A DNA stretch of 34,446 bases from an uncultured Bacteroidales bacterium (GCA_905234655.1 CAJOJG010000035.1:1-34446), one strand, 5' to 3'. Numbered from the stretch's first letter, positions 6,930 to 16,312 are shown. Numbers and translations are program-made. The notes: generated by a model from the letters alone, not told the origin.

Positions 6930-7141
6930 AAATGTACAAGCGTTTTGAGAAGATTGAGAAGGACGACGACGGCAACCTCTACGTGCCGTGGTTTGAGAAA
7001 GTTCGGTTTTATTTCAACAACGCCGACTTGCAAAATTCAGACCTGCAAAATCCTGTTTTCAAGCCCAATTCGCGCATCACCAAAGTCCGCGTAATCGGCG
7101 AGGAACCCAAGACAACGACCGACGAATAGAGATTGAGTATC
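6930..7141 (+). pseudogene. partial, decayed second copy of the lipoprotein gene
   Basis: From the ATG at 6932 the DNA is almost identical over about 177 bases to 2195-2371, inside the lipoprotein gene at 1252-2574. Encoded sequence shared by both includes VRFYFNNADLQNSD and VFKPNSRITKVRVIG. After GTAATCGGC-GAGGAACCCAAG the copy skips about 150 bases of the original, resumes at ACAACGACCG, loses about 13 more bases and ends with GAGATTGAGTAT like the original 3' end. The short frame stops at 7129. The signal peptide and the first ~310 residues are absent. It is a duplicated 3' fragment with internal deletions. TATCTTTAC about 20 bases upstream may be a chance promoter-like site. Confidence 0.85.
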
Positions 7142-7224
7142 CGGTTCGGCAAAATATTTGCACTAAAACACTATAAATATGTGGAATGCTTACGGGCAGA
7201 AATCTTATTCGATTGATTAGAAAA

Positions 7225-7232
7225 TAGATTTG
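7225..7232 (+). promoter_or_regulatory. possible -7 element upstream of the chemoreceptor gene
   Basis: TAGATTTG matches TAnnTTTG, 41 bases before ATG 7274. No matching -33 TTTG is present at 19-20 bases, so this is weak. Confidence 0.3.
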
Positions 7233-7273
7233 TAAGATTTCTAGCGAAGCGACAAAAAAATTATCAAAATATT

Positions 7274-9082
7274 ATGGCAAGCAAAACGAATTTCATTTTT
7301 GGGGGGACACTGAAAGACAAACTCATAGCGGGTCTGTGCGTTGCCGCGTTGCCCTTGGTGATAATGGCGGTGATGATGATTGTAAGGACTGCGACGGTCA
7401 ACACGCAGGCCGACAACCTCGCCAACAAGTACCTCAGAATCGTGAAGATGAGCGAGGACACCGACGAAATCAACTACCTCGCCGTCCTCGAAGTGGAAGA
7501 GTACGTCAGGGACCGTGCCGACCACGTGCTGGACGACAACATCGAGTACATGCGGCAGTCGACGGCTTGCATAGACACGCTCAGGGACCTTCTCAACGAC
7601 CCGACACTCGACGACAGCCTGCGCGTGTGGCTGCACGACCTCGAAAGGATTAGAAGCGACTTCAGCCAAGTGTTCACCACGGCATGGACCGCCAACGACA
7701 AGAGGCTCGCGACCTTGACGGAAATTGAGTCGGTGAAGGCAGAATTGATGGACAATCTTCTGACTATCAGCCATAAAAGTACCGACACCCCGGCTCTCTA
7801 CGCTGAACGCGCTGCAAGGCTCGTGGGCAATGCTTCGGTGATAGATTCTCTCGATGCCGACGGCGTTTTCGACGCTTACCGGACCGAAATCTCAAAGGTA
7901 TTGAACCGCCTCGGCAGAAGTGTGTCGGCGTCCGAATTTGCGCCCATCAACACGCTGTACGACAGGTTCTTGACGCTTGCCGACACATACATGGAAAATT
8001 CCAGGATTGCATTCGCCAACATGTATAAAATCAGCCAAAAAAGCCTTGACGGATACGAAGACTGCCGCAAAATCCAGGAAGTGACCTCGGCGATGGTCAA
8101 CGACACTGCAACCGACATTGACGGCAAACTTTTCTCGACGAGGTTTATGGTGATTTTTGGGCTGATAATCTCCGTGATTATCATCATCATAACTGCTTCG
8201 ATAATGATCCGCACGATGATTACGCCGCTCAAGGAAGGCATCGTGGCCGCCAACGAGATTTCAAACGGCAACCTCGCCGTCCATATCCGCAAGTCGGATT
8301 CCAACGACGAAATCGGGCTGTTGCAAAACTCGATTGCAAACCTTTCCGACAACATCAAGATGATTATCAAGTCGATTTCGGAATGTTCGTCAAAAATATC
8401 GTCGGCAAGCACCCTTCTGAGCGACGCGAGCGGGCAGATGAGCAATTCAGCCAACGACCAGGCTGCCTCGGCTGAGGAAGTGTCGTCGTCGATAGAGGAA
8501 ATGGCGTCGTCCATCGGTCAAAACAACGACAACGCCCGCGAGGCCGAGAAAATCGCCGTCAAGACCTCGCAGACCATCCAAAATTGCAGCCAGGCAGCCA
8601 ACAAGTCTGTGAGCGCGATGAACCTCATCGCCGAGAAGATTTCCATCATTGACGAGATTGCCTTCCAGACCAATATCCTCGCGCTCAACGCCGCCGTAGA
8701 GGCAGCCCGCGCCGGCGAACACGGCAAGGGATTCGCCGTAGTCGCCGCCGAGGTGCGCAAACTCGCCGAGCGCAGCGCATTGGCAGCCAAAGAGATAGAC
8801 ATCGTGAGCAAGGACGGACAGACCGTCGCGCAAGAGACCGGCGAGGCTTTTGCCGCCGTATTGCCCGACATAGAGCACACGACGGTATTGGTGCAGGAAA
8901 TTGCGTCGTCGTGCGCCGAGCAAGCCACTGGCAGTGACCAAATCAACATCGCCGTCCAGCGTTTCAACCAGACCACGCAGCAATTTGCGTCCCTCGCCGA
9001 GGAAATGTCAGCCAACAGCAACGAACTTTTTGACCTCGCCGAGAATCTTTCCGAATTGATGAAATTCTTTAAGACCGAATAA
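7274..9082 (+). CDS. methyl-accepting chemotaxis protein
   Basis: A 602-aa membrane receptor. A first membrane segment lies at about residues 17-38. A helical periplasmic sensing region of the four-helix-bundle kind follows (about 39-285). A second membrane segment (about 289-314) is rich in Ile, then a HAMP domain (about 315-365, [18 protein letters not shown]) and a long cytoplasmic coiled coil. The hairpin tip is at about 460-500: [19 protein letters not shown] and [19 protein letters not shown]. These tip residues normally bind CheA and CheW. No CheR-docking pentapeptide ends the protein. No che or flagellar genes are in the window. An outer-membrane protein gene follows after 25 bases, probably in the same operon. 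Confidence 0.92.
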   Translation: MASKTNFIFGGTLKDKLIAGLCVAALPLVIMAVMMIVRTATVNTQADNLANKYLRIVKMSEDTDEINYLAVLEVEEYVRDRADHVLDDNIEYMRQSTACIDTLRDLLNDPTLDDSLRVWLHDLERIRSDFSQVFTTAWTANDKRLATLTEIESVKAELMDNLLTISHKSTDTPALYAERAARLVGNASVIDSLDADGVFDAYRTEISKVLNRLGRSVSASEFAPINTLYDRFLTLADTYMENSRIAFANMYKISQKSLDGYEDCRKIQEVTSAMVNDTATDIDGKLFSTRFMVIFGLIISVIIIIITASIMIRTMITPLKEGIVAANEISNGNLAVHIRKSDSNDEIGLLQNSIANLSDNIKMIIKSISECSSKISSASTLLSDASGQMSNSANDQAASAEEVSSSIEEMASSIGQNNDNAREAEKIAVKTSQTIQNCSQAANKSVSAMNLIAEKISIIDEIAFQTNILALNAAVEAARAGEHGKGFAVVAAEVRKLAERSALAAKEIDIVSKDGQTVAQETGEAFAAVLPDIEHTTVLVQEIASSCAEQATGSDQINIAVQRFNQTTQQFASLAEEMSANSNELFDLAENLSELMKFFKTE

Positions 9083-9107
9083 TTTAATGACTGTAAAACA
9101 AGTGATT

Positions 9108-9899
9108 ATGAGCAAGAAACTATTTTCAGTGCTTTTCGCTATGCTGACGGCTTTTGGCGCGTCGGCACAGGACATCGACGACGATGGCGCGTCCGACGAA
9201 CAATCCGGCGTGTCGTTCTACGTAGGCGCGGACATCTCGAGCGCGTATGTTTGGCGCGGCGTTATTAGCTACAAGGGGGCGAATTTCCAGCCCTGCCTCG
9301 AATTTGACGCGGGCAATTTTGCGCTCGGACTCTGGAACTGCAACGATTTTGCCGGAAACCTCAAGGAACTGGACATCTACGCCTCATACACCGTCGCCGA
9401 CCAGTTGACCTTCACGCTCACCGACTATTACAGCAAGGACGAAAATTCCACCGACCCCGTCGCGCCGTATGGCAATTATTACGCCCACGAGACCGGCCAC
9501 ACCTTTGAATTTTCGATGGACTGGGAGTCCAATTTTGGACTTGACGCGTCGATGAACCTGTTATTCTACGGCGCGGACAAGAAGTGGTGGCTCGAAGGCA
9601 CCGACGACGAGGACAAGATGAACAAGAACGCCTACGGCACATATTTTGAACTCGGCTATACCGCTGATGTCAAGGGTGTTGCGTTCCGTCCGTGCGTCGG
9701 CGCGGTCTTCAACCAGTCCACCTGGTACGGCGACGAGTCCGGCTCTCACAAGGGGTTCAACGTCGTCAACATCGCCGTCAAGGGTTCCCGCGACATCAAA
9801 ATCACCGACCGTTTCTCACTTCCGCTCTACGTTTCTTTCGGCTACAACCCCCAAGCCAACGACGTCTGGGCGTTTGCGGGAGTAACGATTGGATTGTAG
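9108..9899 (+). CDS. outer-membrane beta-barrel protein, TorF-like porin family
   Basis: A 263-aa protein with a signal peptide (MSKKLFSVLFAMLTAFGASA, cut before QDIDDD). Start set at ATG 9108 since it gives a clean signal peptide; ATG 9087 would add seven residues. The mature protein is made of alternating hydrophobic/polar strands, with VGADISSAYVWRG near its start, as in the TorF-like putative porins (TIGR02001 type, from memory). It ends YVSFGYNPQANDVWAFAGVTIGL-like with the aromatic-rich terminal strand of outer-membrane barrels. It likely sits in the outer membrane. It is 25 bases downstream of the chemoreceptor gene, which suggests the two respond to related signals; that link is inference. 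Confidence 0.7.
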   Translation: MSKKLFSVLFAMLTAFGASAQDIDDDGASDEQSGVSFYVGADISSAYVWRGVISYKGANFQPCLEFDAGNFALGLWNCNDFAGNLKELDIYASYTVADQLTFTLTDYYSKDENSTDPVAPYGNYYAHETGHTFEFSMDWESNFGLDASMNLLFYGADKKWWLEGTDDEDKMNKNAYGTYFELGYTADVKGVAFRPCVGAVFNQSTWYGDESGSHKGFNVVNIAVKGSRDIKITDRFSLPLYVSFGYNPQANDVWAFAGVTIGL

Positions 9900-9907
9900 A
9901 ATTGGAC

Positions 9908-9985
9908 GGGATTGTCCAAAAAGGCATATATGTTATGGTGCGGCATTGCCGCGATTCCTTTTTGGACAGTCCCTTTAATTATTTC
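9908..9985 (+). terminator. composite terminator after the chemoreceptor operon
   Basis: A 17-bp inverted repeat pairs 9908-9924 (GGGATTGTCCAAAAAGG) with 9957-9973, one G-U pair aside. A second small hairpin (GCGGC-ATT-GCCGC) lies in its loop. A T-rich run follows. It separates the plus-strand operon from the convergent GH43 gene. Confidence 0.75.
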
Positions 9986-10000
9986 TTTAATTCACGTCAG

Positions 10001-11641
10001 TTATTCGGCTGTGAATCTTATGGTTTCCAGTGTGCAGATTGATTTTTCTTTTGTTGTCGACGAGAACACCAAGAATACTGCATGTTTGCCGCTGAGGGCG
10101 TCGATGCCGTCGAGTTTCACAGGAATTTCGGCGGATGTCTGTGGCATTTGGGCGGTGAGGTCGAGTGTGCCGACTTTTTTGCCGCCTTGCTGAGTCCACG
10201 GACGGTCGATATAGACATCTATTTGACCATCAATGCCTTGCGGAATCATTCTGAGGAGCAGCGAGATGTTGTTTTTGCCCTTGAGACCGTCAAAATTGAA
10301 ATACTTGTAGCCCACGATTGAACCGTCGGTGTTGTTGACGACGGGGTTGATGTTGTTCTTGACGGCGTATGGCTCTTTTATGTTGGATTCCGTTCCGTAT
10401 GCGGCTGCGACGTATGAGCCAAAGAAAGTATTGTTAGGCCATTCGTGGATCGCTGTCTTCGGTCCGGTGTACCAGCAGCAGATTCCGGCGGGGTGTATGT
10501 CTGTGGGATTGAGGCCGTTGACGCTGAATCCTTCGGATGTCACTTCGCCTTCGGAGATTTTGACCTTGCCACCCTTGCCTTCTTCGACTTCGACTGTTAT
10601 GGGAGCGACCATCGCCTGGCGTGAAAATTCGTTGAGGCCGTTCTGACGGTGGTAGAATACCCACCATTTGCCGTTGATTTCGCAGATTGAGCCGTGAGTG
10701 TTGCCGCTGACGTTTCCAGAGGCGAAAATGTTGCCGTCGGTGTCTTTGTCGCGGGCGCGTCCGTCGATTATCGTTCCGCCGTATGTCCAAGGGCCGAGCG
10801 GATTGTCGCCGTATGCGTATGCGAGTGTGTAGTTCGTGGTTGGCAGTCCAAACTCGCCGTCGGCTGTGAAACGGCTGTAGATGAACACGTATTTGTCCTT
10901 GATTTTGCGGATTGACGACGCTTCGAAGAACCTGAACTCGTTGCCGTCCTCGTCTTGGAAGCCGCCAATCATCGGCTTGACGATTTTTGTGCCGGGCTTT
11001 ACGGTCGCCATCGTGTTGGGGTCGAGCTCTGCGCCGTGCGATGTGCCGAATCCCCAGTAGCCGTACACTTTTCCGTCGTCGTCGACGAACACCGCCGGGT
11101 CAAATTTCAACACGCCGTCGGTCGTGTCGGGGTTGGCCTTGTCCCAGTTAATGACCTCGAATGGGCCGTCGGGGCGGTCGCTCTTGGCAACCATGCCGTT
11201 CCTGCCGCCAACTTGGTTGTTGGGGTAGAGGTAGTAGGTCTTCTTGCCGTCTTTTTCAACCATTGTCACGTCTGGCGCGAAGAGGATGTCGGCTTCCTTC
11301 TGAGGTTCGCCTTTGCCGTTCTTGTCGACCTTGAAGATTACGCCGTCGTACCTCCATTTCGTGAGGTCGTCGACGTCAGCCGACCATACAACCTGGTCGC
11401 GGCCGCAGTAGTTTGTGACTTCGATGTCGTGGGAGCCATAGACATAGACTCGCTTTTTGCCGGGGTTGTCTGGGTCGTCGAACACGTATGGCTCGCCGTC
11501 GGGAATGTGTTCCCAAAGTGGCATGTACGGGTTGCCGATGGTTGTGAGTGTTGTCTGTGGCGGTGTCTGCTGTGCGGGTTGGGAACATGCCGCGAGCAGT
11601 GACAGTCCACTGATTGCAAGTAAAAAAGGTCTGTTTCTCAT
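10001..11641 (-). CDS. glycoside hydrolase family 43 lipoprotein
   Basis: A 546-aa protein with a lipoprotein signal (LLAACSQP, Cys about residue 19), so likely exported and membrane-anchored. The N-terminal ~330 residues look like a GH43 five-bladed propeller. Candidate catalytic acids are Asp in GEPYVFDDP (general base), Asp in ILFAPDVTM (pKa modulator) and Glu in FFEASSIRKI (general acid). FDPAVFVDDDGKVYGYWGFG is also typical. The C-terminal ~140 residues (from about GSYVAAAYGTESN on) look like a CBM6-type beta-sandwich: YKYFNFDGLKG, IDVYIDRPWTQQGGKKVG. Known GH43 activities are on arabinose- or xylose-containing plant glycans; the exact substrate cannot be told. The gene stands alone, not in a SusC/SusD locus. 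Confidence 0.9.
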   Translation of the reverse strand: MRNRPFLLAISGLSLLAACSQPAQQTPPQTTLTTIGNPYMPLWEHIPDGEPYVFDDPDNPGKKRVYVYGSHDIEVTNYCGRDQVVWSADVDDLTKWRYDGVIFKVDKNGKGEPQKEADILFAPDVTMVEKDGKKTYYLYPNNQVGGRNGMVAKSDRPDGPFEVINWDKANPDTTDGVLKFDPAVFVDDDGKVYGYWGFGTSHGAELDPNTMATVKPGTKIVKPMIGGFQDEDGNEFRFFEASSIRKIKDKYVFIYSRFTADGEFGLPTTNYTLAYAYGDNPLGPWTYGGTIIDGRARDKDTDGNIFASGNVSGNTHGSICEINGKWWVFYHRQNGLNEFSRQAMVAPITVEVEEGKGGKVKISEGEVTSEGFSVNGLNPTDIHPAGICCWYTGPKTAIHEWPNNTFFGSYVAAAYGTESNIKEPYAVKNNINPVVNNTDGSIVGYKYFNFDGLKGKNNISLLLRMIPQGIDGQIDVYIDRPWTQQGGKKVGTLDLTAQMPQTSAEIPVKLDGIDALSGKHAVFLVFSSTTKEKSICTLETIRFTAE

Positions 11642-11666
11642 ATAATTTAGTGTTAGATTACTTTTT

Positions 11667-11675
11667 GCAAATTTA
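11667..11675 (-). promoter_or_regulatory. -7 promoter element for the GH43 gene
   Basis: TAAATTTGC on the minus strand, about 26 bases before ATG 11641. There is no TTTG at the -33 position. Confidence 0.5.
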
Positions 11676-11715
11676 GTATTTTTTTTATCGCGAATAGCAG
11701 AAATGCTTTAAAATA

Positions 11716-11748
11716 TTTGATTTATTCGCATTTGTTTTCTAATTTTGC
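11716..11748 (+). promoter_or_regulatory. promoter of the TIR-like/STAND/phosphatase operon
   Basis: TTTG at 11716-11719, 20 bases, then TAATTTTGC at 11740-11748. Transcription would start near 11755, 26 bases before ATG 11781. It is the only good promoter seen ahead of the four genes up to 17485. Confidence 0.65.
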
Positions 11749-11780
11749 AGTGCAAATCTCTTGAACCCCACTGTGGGAGG

Positions 11781-12086
11781 ATGGGGATTATTGACTATAT
11801 AGGCGTTTATTCACGCTATGTTTTTGACTCCAAAGGCGCCTATTATAGGGATTTTGACAAAATCCAACAGGTTTATTCGTCAGTGTTAACGCCAATGCTT
11901 GCTGAGGCATGTGCCGAGTCGGTGCGAAAGTTGAAAGACACCATCAGTCGCAAGCAGGAACTTATTGACAAGAACAAGAAGGCCATCGACGACCTGACCC
12001 GGCAGTCCGGACAGCTTCAACGCCGGTATGAAGATGCGCTTGCATTACAAAAAATCAAAGAAATCAGCCAAAAAGTAAATTTGTAG
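11781..12086 (+). CDS. small coiled-coil protein, first gene of the STAND operon
   Basis: A 101-aa soluble protein beginning MGIIDYIGVYSRYVFDSKG. The second half is one charged helix (residues ~50-95, VRKLKDTISRKQELIDKNKK) with heptad-like spacing, so it probably forms a coiled coil. Start set at ATG 11781: the longer frame would need a TTG at 11745, inside the -7 box. No signal peptide or membrane segment. I do not recognise a family. As the promoter-proximal gene, 55 bases before the TIR-like gene, it may be an adaptor or regulator for the module; this rests only on position. Confidence 0.65.
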   Translation: MGIIDYIGVYSRYVFDSKGAYYRDFDKIQQVYSSVLTPMLAEACAESVRKLKDTISRKQELIDKNKKAIDDLTRQSGQLQRRYEDALALQKIKEISQKVNL

Positions 12087-12095
12087 TAGTGTTGG

Positions 12096-12144
12096 CATTT
12101 TGTTTGATATGTAAAATTAAAACTACAAAAAATCAAACAAAATG
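12096..12144 (+). promoter_or_regulatory. inverted repeat covering the start codon of the TIR-like gene
   Basis: CATTTTGTTTGAT (12096-12108) is perfectly complementary to ATCAAACAAAATG (12132-12144), whose last three bases are the ATG of the next gene. G-U pairs could add two more base pairs. The loop is 23 bases of A-rich sequence. In mRNA the stem would bury the start codon and its upstream region. A regulatory role is inference. Confidence 0.6.
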
Positions 12145-13017
12145 TTTTTGAACCTTAATAATCAGCAGGTAAAAGTATTCCTTGCCGATGCTACCGGCGA
12201 CATGGCCGGAGTTCGGTTCCGCCTTGAGAGGGTGCTCCGCAAGGCGTGTGTGGGCGTCGTGTCGGCCTCCGAGAGAGCGACGGAGGACGAGACTAAGCAA
12301 CTCATGTCCGGCTGTGACTGTTCGGTTCATATACTTGGCAGTGTCGACATCTACAACGCCGAAGGCTCTGGCTACGGCTCGCAGGCGGGAATGCAGTACC
12401 GCGTGGCGCGCGAGTTCCGTGATGACAAGTTCAAGATGTTCCTATGGAATCCCACCGGGCTTATCAATACTCGCAATACCTACATCACGGCCATCAGGCG
12501 TGACATCGTGGAGAACACGATTTACTCCCAGGCGACATCGCCGATCGTTTTTGTAGAAGATTTGAGGACGATAATGTCGATAAGTCCGAAGATGAAGTCC
12601 AATATCGGCGAGGCTGACATTTTCTTTATCTACAACGATGCAGACCGCGATACGGCTGGGGAGGTTCTGTCCATGTTGCAGGATATTCAGAAAGTCACCT
12701 CGCTTGGTATTAACATGAGTTCGACGACGAGCTACACCGACTATATCAATTCACAGCTCCAGGCGAGCAAGATGGGAGTCATCTATTTTGACTACTCGCT
12801 CGACTGGGCGGTGTCCTTCGCGCGCCAGTTGTGGAAGGACAGCGGCGGCAATTCGAGCAAAGTGCCGTTGTATGTAGTCGGTAACGAGGCTCATGTCACT
12901 GAAAAAGACCTCGCGCCGCTTAAGGGCTTCATGGAGCATACAATAAGCGAGAAGACGCTCATGCCGCTCGACATAAAGGTATATTTCGACAAGCAGATGG
13001 AAAAACAAAAAAAGTAA
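12142..13017 (+). CDS. tandem TIR-like / DUF4062-like protein
   Basis: A 291-aa cytoplasmic protein with two related alpha/beta domains. The first (about residues 8-145) starts with the strand KVFLADATGDMAGVR and has SGCDCSVHILGSVDIY in its middle, as in the DUF4062/TIR-like domains linked to nSTAND1 proteins. The second (about 155-285) starts ADIFFIYNDADRDTA and contains MGVIYFDYSLDWAVSFA and VPLYVVGNEAHV, a pattern again seen in the second TIR-like domain of such proteins. TIR-like domains either bind partners or act on NAD+; I cannot place a catalytic Glu with confidence. The nSTAND1 gene starts 13 bases downstream. Its start codon is inside the stem at 12096-12144. Family call is from motif pattern only. 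Confidence 0.65.
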   Translation: MFLNLNNQQVKVFLADATGDMAGVRFRLERVLRKACVGVVSASERATEDETKQLMSGCDCSVHILGSVDIYNAEGSGYGSQAGMQYRVAREFRDDKFKMFLWNPTGLINTRNTYITAIRRDIVENTIYSQATSPIVFVEDLRTIMSISPKMKSNIGEADIFFIYNDADRDTAGEVLSMLQDIQKVTSLGINMSSTTSYTDYINSQLQASKMGVIYFDYSLDWAVSFARQLWKDSGGNSSKVPLYVVGNEAHVTEKDLAPLKGFMEHTISEKTLMPLDIKVYFDKQMEKQKK

Positions 13018-13030
13018 AAGTTAAGTAAAA

Positions 13031-16000
13031 ATGAAACGCATTTGCCCATATCCGGGCCTTAGGCCATTTACTGAGGAGGAATCTATATTCTTCAAAGGAC
13101 GCGATCAGCATATCCGGCAGATTGTCAGGCTCTTGGAGAAGAATAAGATGGCCTTCATAACCGGCGCGTCCGGCGACGGCAAGTCGTCCATGGTCTATGC
13201 CGGTGTCATTCCATATATCAGGGCGGGCTTTTTCAAGGCTAAATACAACGGCTGGCTCATCGTGGACTTCAAGCCGCAGAAAAACCCCTTGAAATCCTTG
13301 TCGGATGCGTTTTCTAAGGAGCTTGGCATCGACGAGTCAAAGTGCGAGTCCGAGCTTTATAATGGATTTTCGTCGCTTGTGGACCTCTACAAGGAGTCCG
13401 AATACTGCGTCACGGACGGCGACGACATATCTAACCGTGGCAAGAGCCTTCTTATCATCGCCGACCAGTTCGAGGAGGTGTTCACAAATTTTGAGAATTT
13501 TGAGCAGGGGCGGCCGTCCGACGAGACGTATACGGCAGTGAATCTGCTCTTGGAGACCATCAGGATTTCCATAAACGAGAACCTGCCGGTGTTTGTGATA
13601 TTCACGATGAGGAGCGACTTCATCTCGCAGTGCACTTTCTTCAAGAACCTTCCGGAATATATTGCATATTCACAGTTTTTCGTTCCGCAGCTTAAGCGCA
13701 CCGAAATCCGTCAAGTCATTGAGGAACCGGCACTCATGGCAGGTGGAAAGATTGCGCCGAGGCTGACGGATGTGATTATCAACAACCTCAACTCGGGTTT
13801 TGACCAGTTGCCGGTTTTGCAGCACGCGCTTAATCTTCTGTGGCGCATGGCGGATAATGGCGAGGACGAGATTGACCTGATACACTTGGCGAAGATAGCC
13901 GGTATTGCAAGTGATTCTTTAGGTGCTGAGGAGCGCGGCGAGTTTGACCGCTGGTTCAACAATCTCCCCGACTACCAGAAAAAATACTATGAAAAGCCCG
14001 ACCTCAACAATGTACTCAACGCCCACGCGGGGATTTTGTACGAGTCGGCATACGACTATTTCATGCAGAATGCCGATTGGGCTGAAAAGTCAATCACGCC
14101 CGAGGAGAGCAAGGAGATTATCGAGACTGTGTTCAAGTGCCTCACAAAGATCGACAACAACCGCCCTGTGCGCAACCGTTGTACCCTGAGCGAGGTGACT
14201 GGCATCATAAACAAGGAGAACATCACTAACGCCACTGTCTGCGCGGTCATTAACATCTTCAGGACGCAGGACAATGCCCTCGTCAGGCCGTTTTCTGTGG
14301 ACGGCGACCGTGAGACCGAATATCTTTCGGGCGACACGGTTTTGGACGTGACGCATGAGGCTCTAATCCGTAACTGGAAGTTGCTTTCCGAGTGGGACAT
14401 CGAGGAGGCTACCGACATGAAGGATTTCCATGACCTCAATACGCAGATGCAGTTATGGGTCAAGAGCGACAAGCAGTCGGAATACCTGCTTAATTCCGGC
14501 AGCTACATGTACTTCAACCAGTGGTTCATAAGGAGCAATCCAAATCCTTATCTTTTTGTGAAATACGACAGTTCGACTTTGCCGCAGCGACAGAAGATTA
14601 AGAACGCCCAAAGCAAGTACGAAAACTATGTCGATTTCCTCGAAGCCTCCAATGCTGCTATTATTGCCAAGGAGCAGGCGGTCAGGAAGCGCACAAGGCT
14701 TGTGATATATGGATTGTTGGCGTTCATACTGTCACTGACCGGGCTTGTGTACTGGGCGTTGCTTGAAAAGAAGTTCGCCGAGGAACAGGGCTTAATCGCT
14801 CAAAACCGCAGCGAATACGCAGAAAAACAACAACTTATCGCCGAGGAAGCACGCCGAAACGCCGAGGCCGCCAACGAAATTGCAAACCAGCAGCGCGACA
14901 CCGCACAGATGTTGGCGCAGAGGGCCATAGACGCAAAGAACGAGAGTGACCGCGCGCGCCGCCTTGCCGAGCGTCTGAGGCTCGAGGCCGTCAGCCAGAG
15001 GGAGCGCGCCGACTCTAACTTCCAGTTTGCCGAGGAGCAGCGCATGAAGGCCGAGCAAGACCGTAACGAACTCCAGCACCAGATAGCCCTCACAAACGAG
15101 GCTAATGCCAAGTCCGAGAAATTCAACATGATGGCGATGTCAAACCTCCTGGCGATGAAAGCGAAGAACGTCTACGACGACAAGAAGATGAACCTTCGCC
15201 TTGTGATGACGGCATATAAGATGTCTGTGGACAATAATGTCGACAACAGTGCCGAACTGTACGACGCTATGCTTTTTGCGATGGAGCAGAATGGGCTTGC
15301 GCAGCCGTTGAAGACGTCGAGCAACAAGATTATAAAGTTTGCCATCGACGACTCCGACAATCTGACCTGCATAACCCAAAACGCCCAGGCTTACGTCCTT
15401 CAGCCAAACGGCGGAAAGACGAAGGAACTCAAGAAAATCACACAGTTCGAGACAAAATTCCCGATACAAAATGCTGTGTTCGTGGATCCTGACAATGTCA
15501 TATACACGACGGCCGACCGCAACACGTTCCACCTCAATGTCAAGACTGCGGAACGTGCAAAGCTCAGCTCGCAGGGCGATGTCATTGTGGACGCAGCGTC
15601 GACCTTGGACGGCAAGCACATCGTGACGGCATACGAGGGCGGGCGCGTGATGTTCCTCGATTCAAAAGAGCCGGACGGCCGCGTCGTGGCTTCTGTCAAC
15701 TTGAAGACAAAGTTGCGCGGTATATGTTGTTCGCCGAATAACAATGACGTCTACATCCTCACATCCCGCAGCGAGTTGTACAAGTGGAGCATAAAGGAGA
15801 ACCGCCAAAAGCTGATTTTTGAGCAGAAAGAGATGGACGCCTCCTGCATTGTCTCCATTCCCGACAAGAGGCAACTTGCCGTGTGCTTCTCTAACGGCAC
15901 GATAGAGTTCGTTGACATGCGCACCGACACTCAGGCAGACGCCATGCTCGGTGGACATTCGGGCTTTAAGGGCGCGGTATACGACACGGAGACTGGCTAC

Positions 16001-16285
16001 TTGATGATTTCGAGCCTTGACAAGCGCATCACGGTCATCAAGACGCGCTCGCTCACCGATAAGCCGGTGGTCATTGAGGAACATTCGCTCAACCGCTCGG
16101 ACGTGCTTTGTGTCGGGCTTGACAGCGGTGGGCTTATTTACGCGCTTACCGCCGACAATGCCATCAGGTGCTTTAACCTTGACATAGAGGCCAATGTGGC
16201 GGTCATATCCAAGCAGTCGCCCAATCCGCTCAAGCAGGAAGAACTTGAACTGATACTTGGACGTGACTTCCTTAACAACTTATAA
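13031..16285 (+). CDS. nSTAND1 ATPase with membrane anchor, coiled coil and beta-propeller
   Basis: A 1084-aa STAND-type signalling NTPase. It opens with CPYPGLRPF and FFKGRD, the signature of the novel STAND NTPase 1 family. Walker A is GASGDGKSS (residues 45-53) and Walker B is LLIIADQFEEVF (140-151). The helical STAND region includes QLKRTEIRQVIEEPALMAG and LPVLQHALNLLWRMAD, and ends near VLDVTHEALIRNWKLL (winged-helix part). A membrane segment lies at about 557-579. A long Ala/Glu/Arg-rich coiled coil spans about 580-705. The C-terminal ~340 residues form repeated beta strands with WD40/propeller-like spacing. STAND proteins oligomerise on sensing a signal and fire an effector. Here the effector is probably one of the neighbours. 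The next gene follows after 27 bases. Confidence 0.88.
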   Translation: MKRICPYPGLRPFTEEESIFFKGRDQHIRQIVRLLEKNKMAFITGASGDGKSSMVYAGVIPYIRAGFFKAKYNGWLIVDFKPQKNPLKSLSDAFSKELGIDESKCESELYNGFSSLVDLYKESEYCVTDGDDISNRGKSLLIIADQFEEVFTNFENFEQGRPSDETYTAVNLLLETIRISINENLPVFVIFTMRSDFISQCTFFKNLPEYIAYSQFFVPQLKRTEIRQVIEEPALMAGGKIAPRLTDVIINNLNSGFDQLPVLQHALNLLWRMADNGEDEIDLIHLAKIAGIASDSLGAEERGEFDRWFNNLPDYQKKYYEKPDLNNVLNAHAGILYESAYDYFMQNADWAEKSITPEESKEIIETVFKCLTKIDNNRPVRNRCTLSEVTGIINKENITNATVCAVINIFRTQDNALVRPFSVDGDRETEYLSGDTVLDVTHEALIRNWKLLSEWDIEEATDMKDFHDLNTQMQLWVKSDKQSEYLLNSGSYMYFNQWFIRSNPNPYLFVKYDSSTLPQRQKIKNAQSKYENYVDFLEASNAAIIAKEQAVRKRTRLVIYGLLAFILSLTGLVYWALLEKKFAEEQGLIAQNRSEYAEKQQLIAEEARRNAEAANEIANQQRDTAQMLAQRAIDAKNESDRARRLAERLRLEAVSQRERADSNFQFAEEQRMKAEQDRNELQHQIALTNEANAKSEKFNMMAMSNLLAMKAKNVYDDKKMNLRLVMTAYKMSVDNNVDNSAELYDAMLFAMEQNGLAQPLKTSSNKIIKFAIDDSDNLTCITQNAQAYVLQPNGGKTKELKKITQFETKFPIQNAVFVDPDNVIYTTADRNTFHLNVKTAERAKLSSQGDVIVDAASTLDGKHIVTAYEGGRVMFLDSKEPDGRVVASVNLKTKLRGICCSPNNNDVYILTSRSELYKWSIKENRQKLIFEQKEMDASCIVSIPDKRQLAVCFSNGTIEFVDMRTDTQADAMLGGHSGFKGAVYDTETGYLMISSLDKRITVIKTRSLTDKPVVIEEHSLNRSDVLCVGLDSGGLIYALTADNAIRCFNLDIEANVAVISKQSPNPLKQEELELILGRDFLNNL

Positions 16286-16312
16286 AACAACAATTTAACA
16301 TGCTGGACAAAA

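Noticed and set aside
7241..7774. Minus-strand open frames over the chemoreceptor gene
   Set aside because: Shadows of GC-rich codons; the plus-strand frame has clear receptor domains.
10001..11641. Polysaccharide utilisation locus
   Set aside because: No SusC/SusD pair or other glycosidase lies next to the GH43 gene.
11745..11780. Earlier TTG start for the first gene of the STAND operon
   Set aside because: The TTG is part of the -7 box TAATTTTGC, upstream of the expected transcription start.
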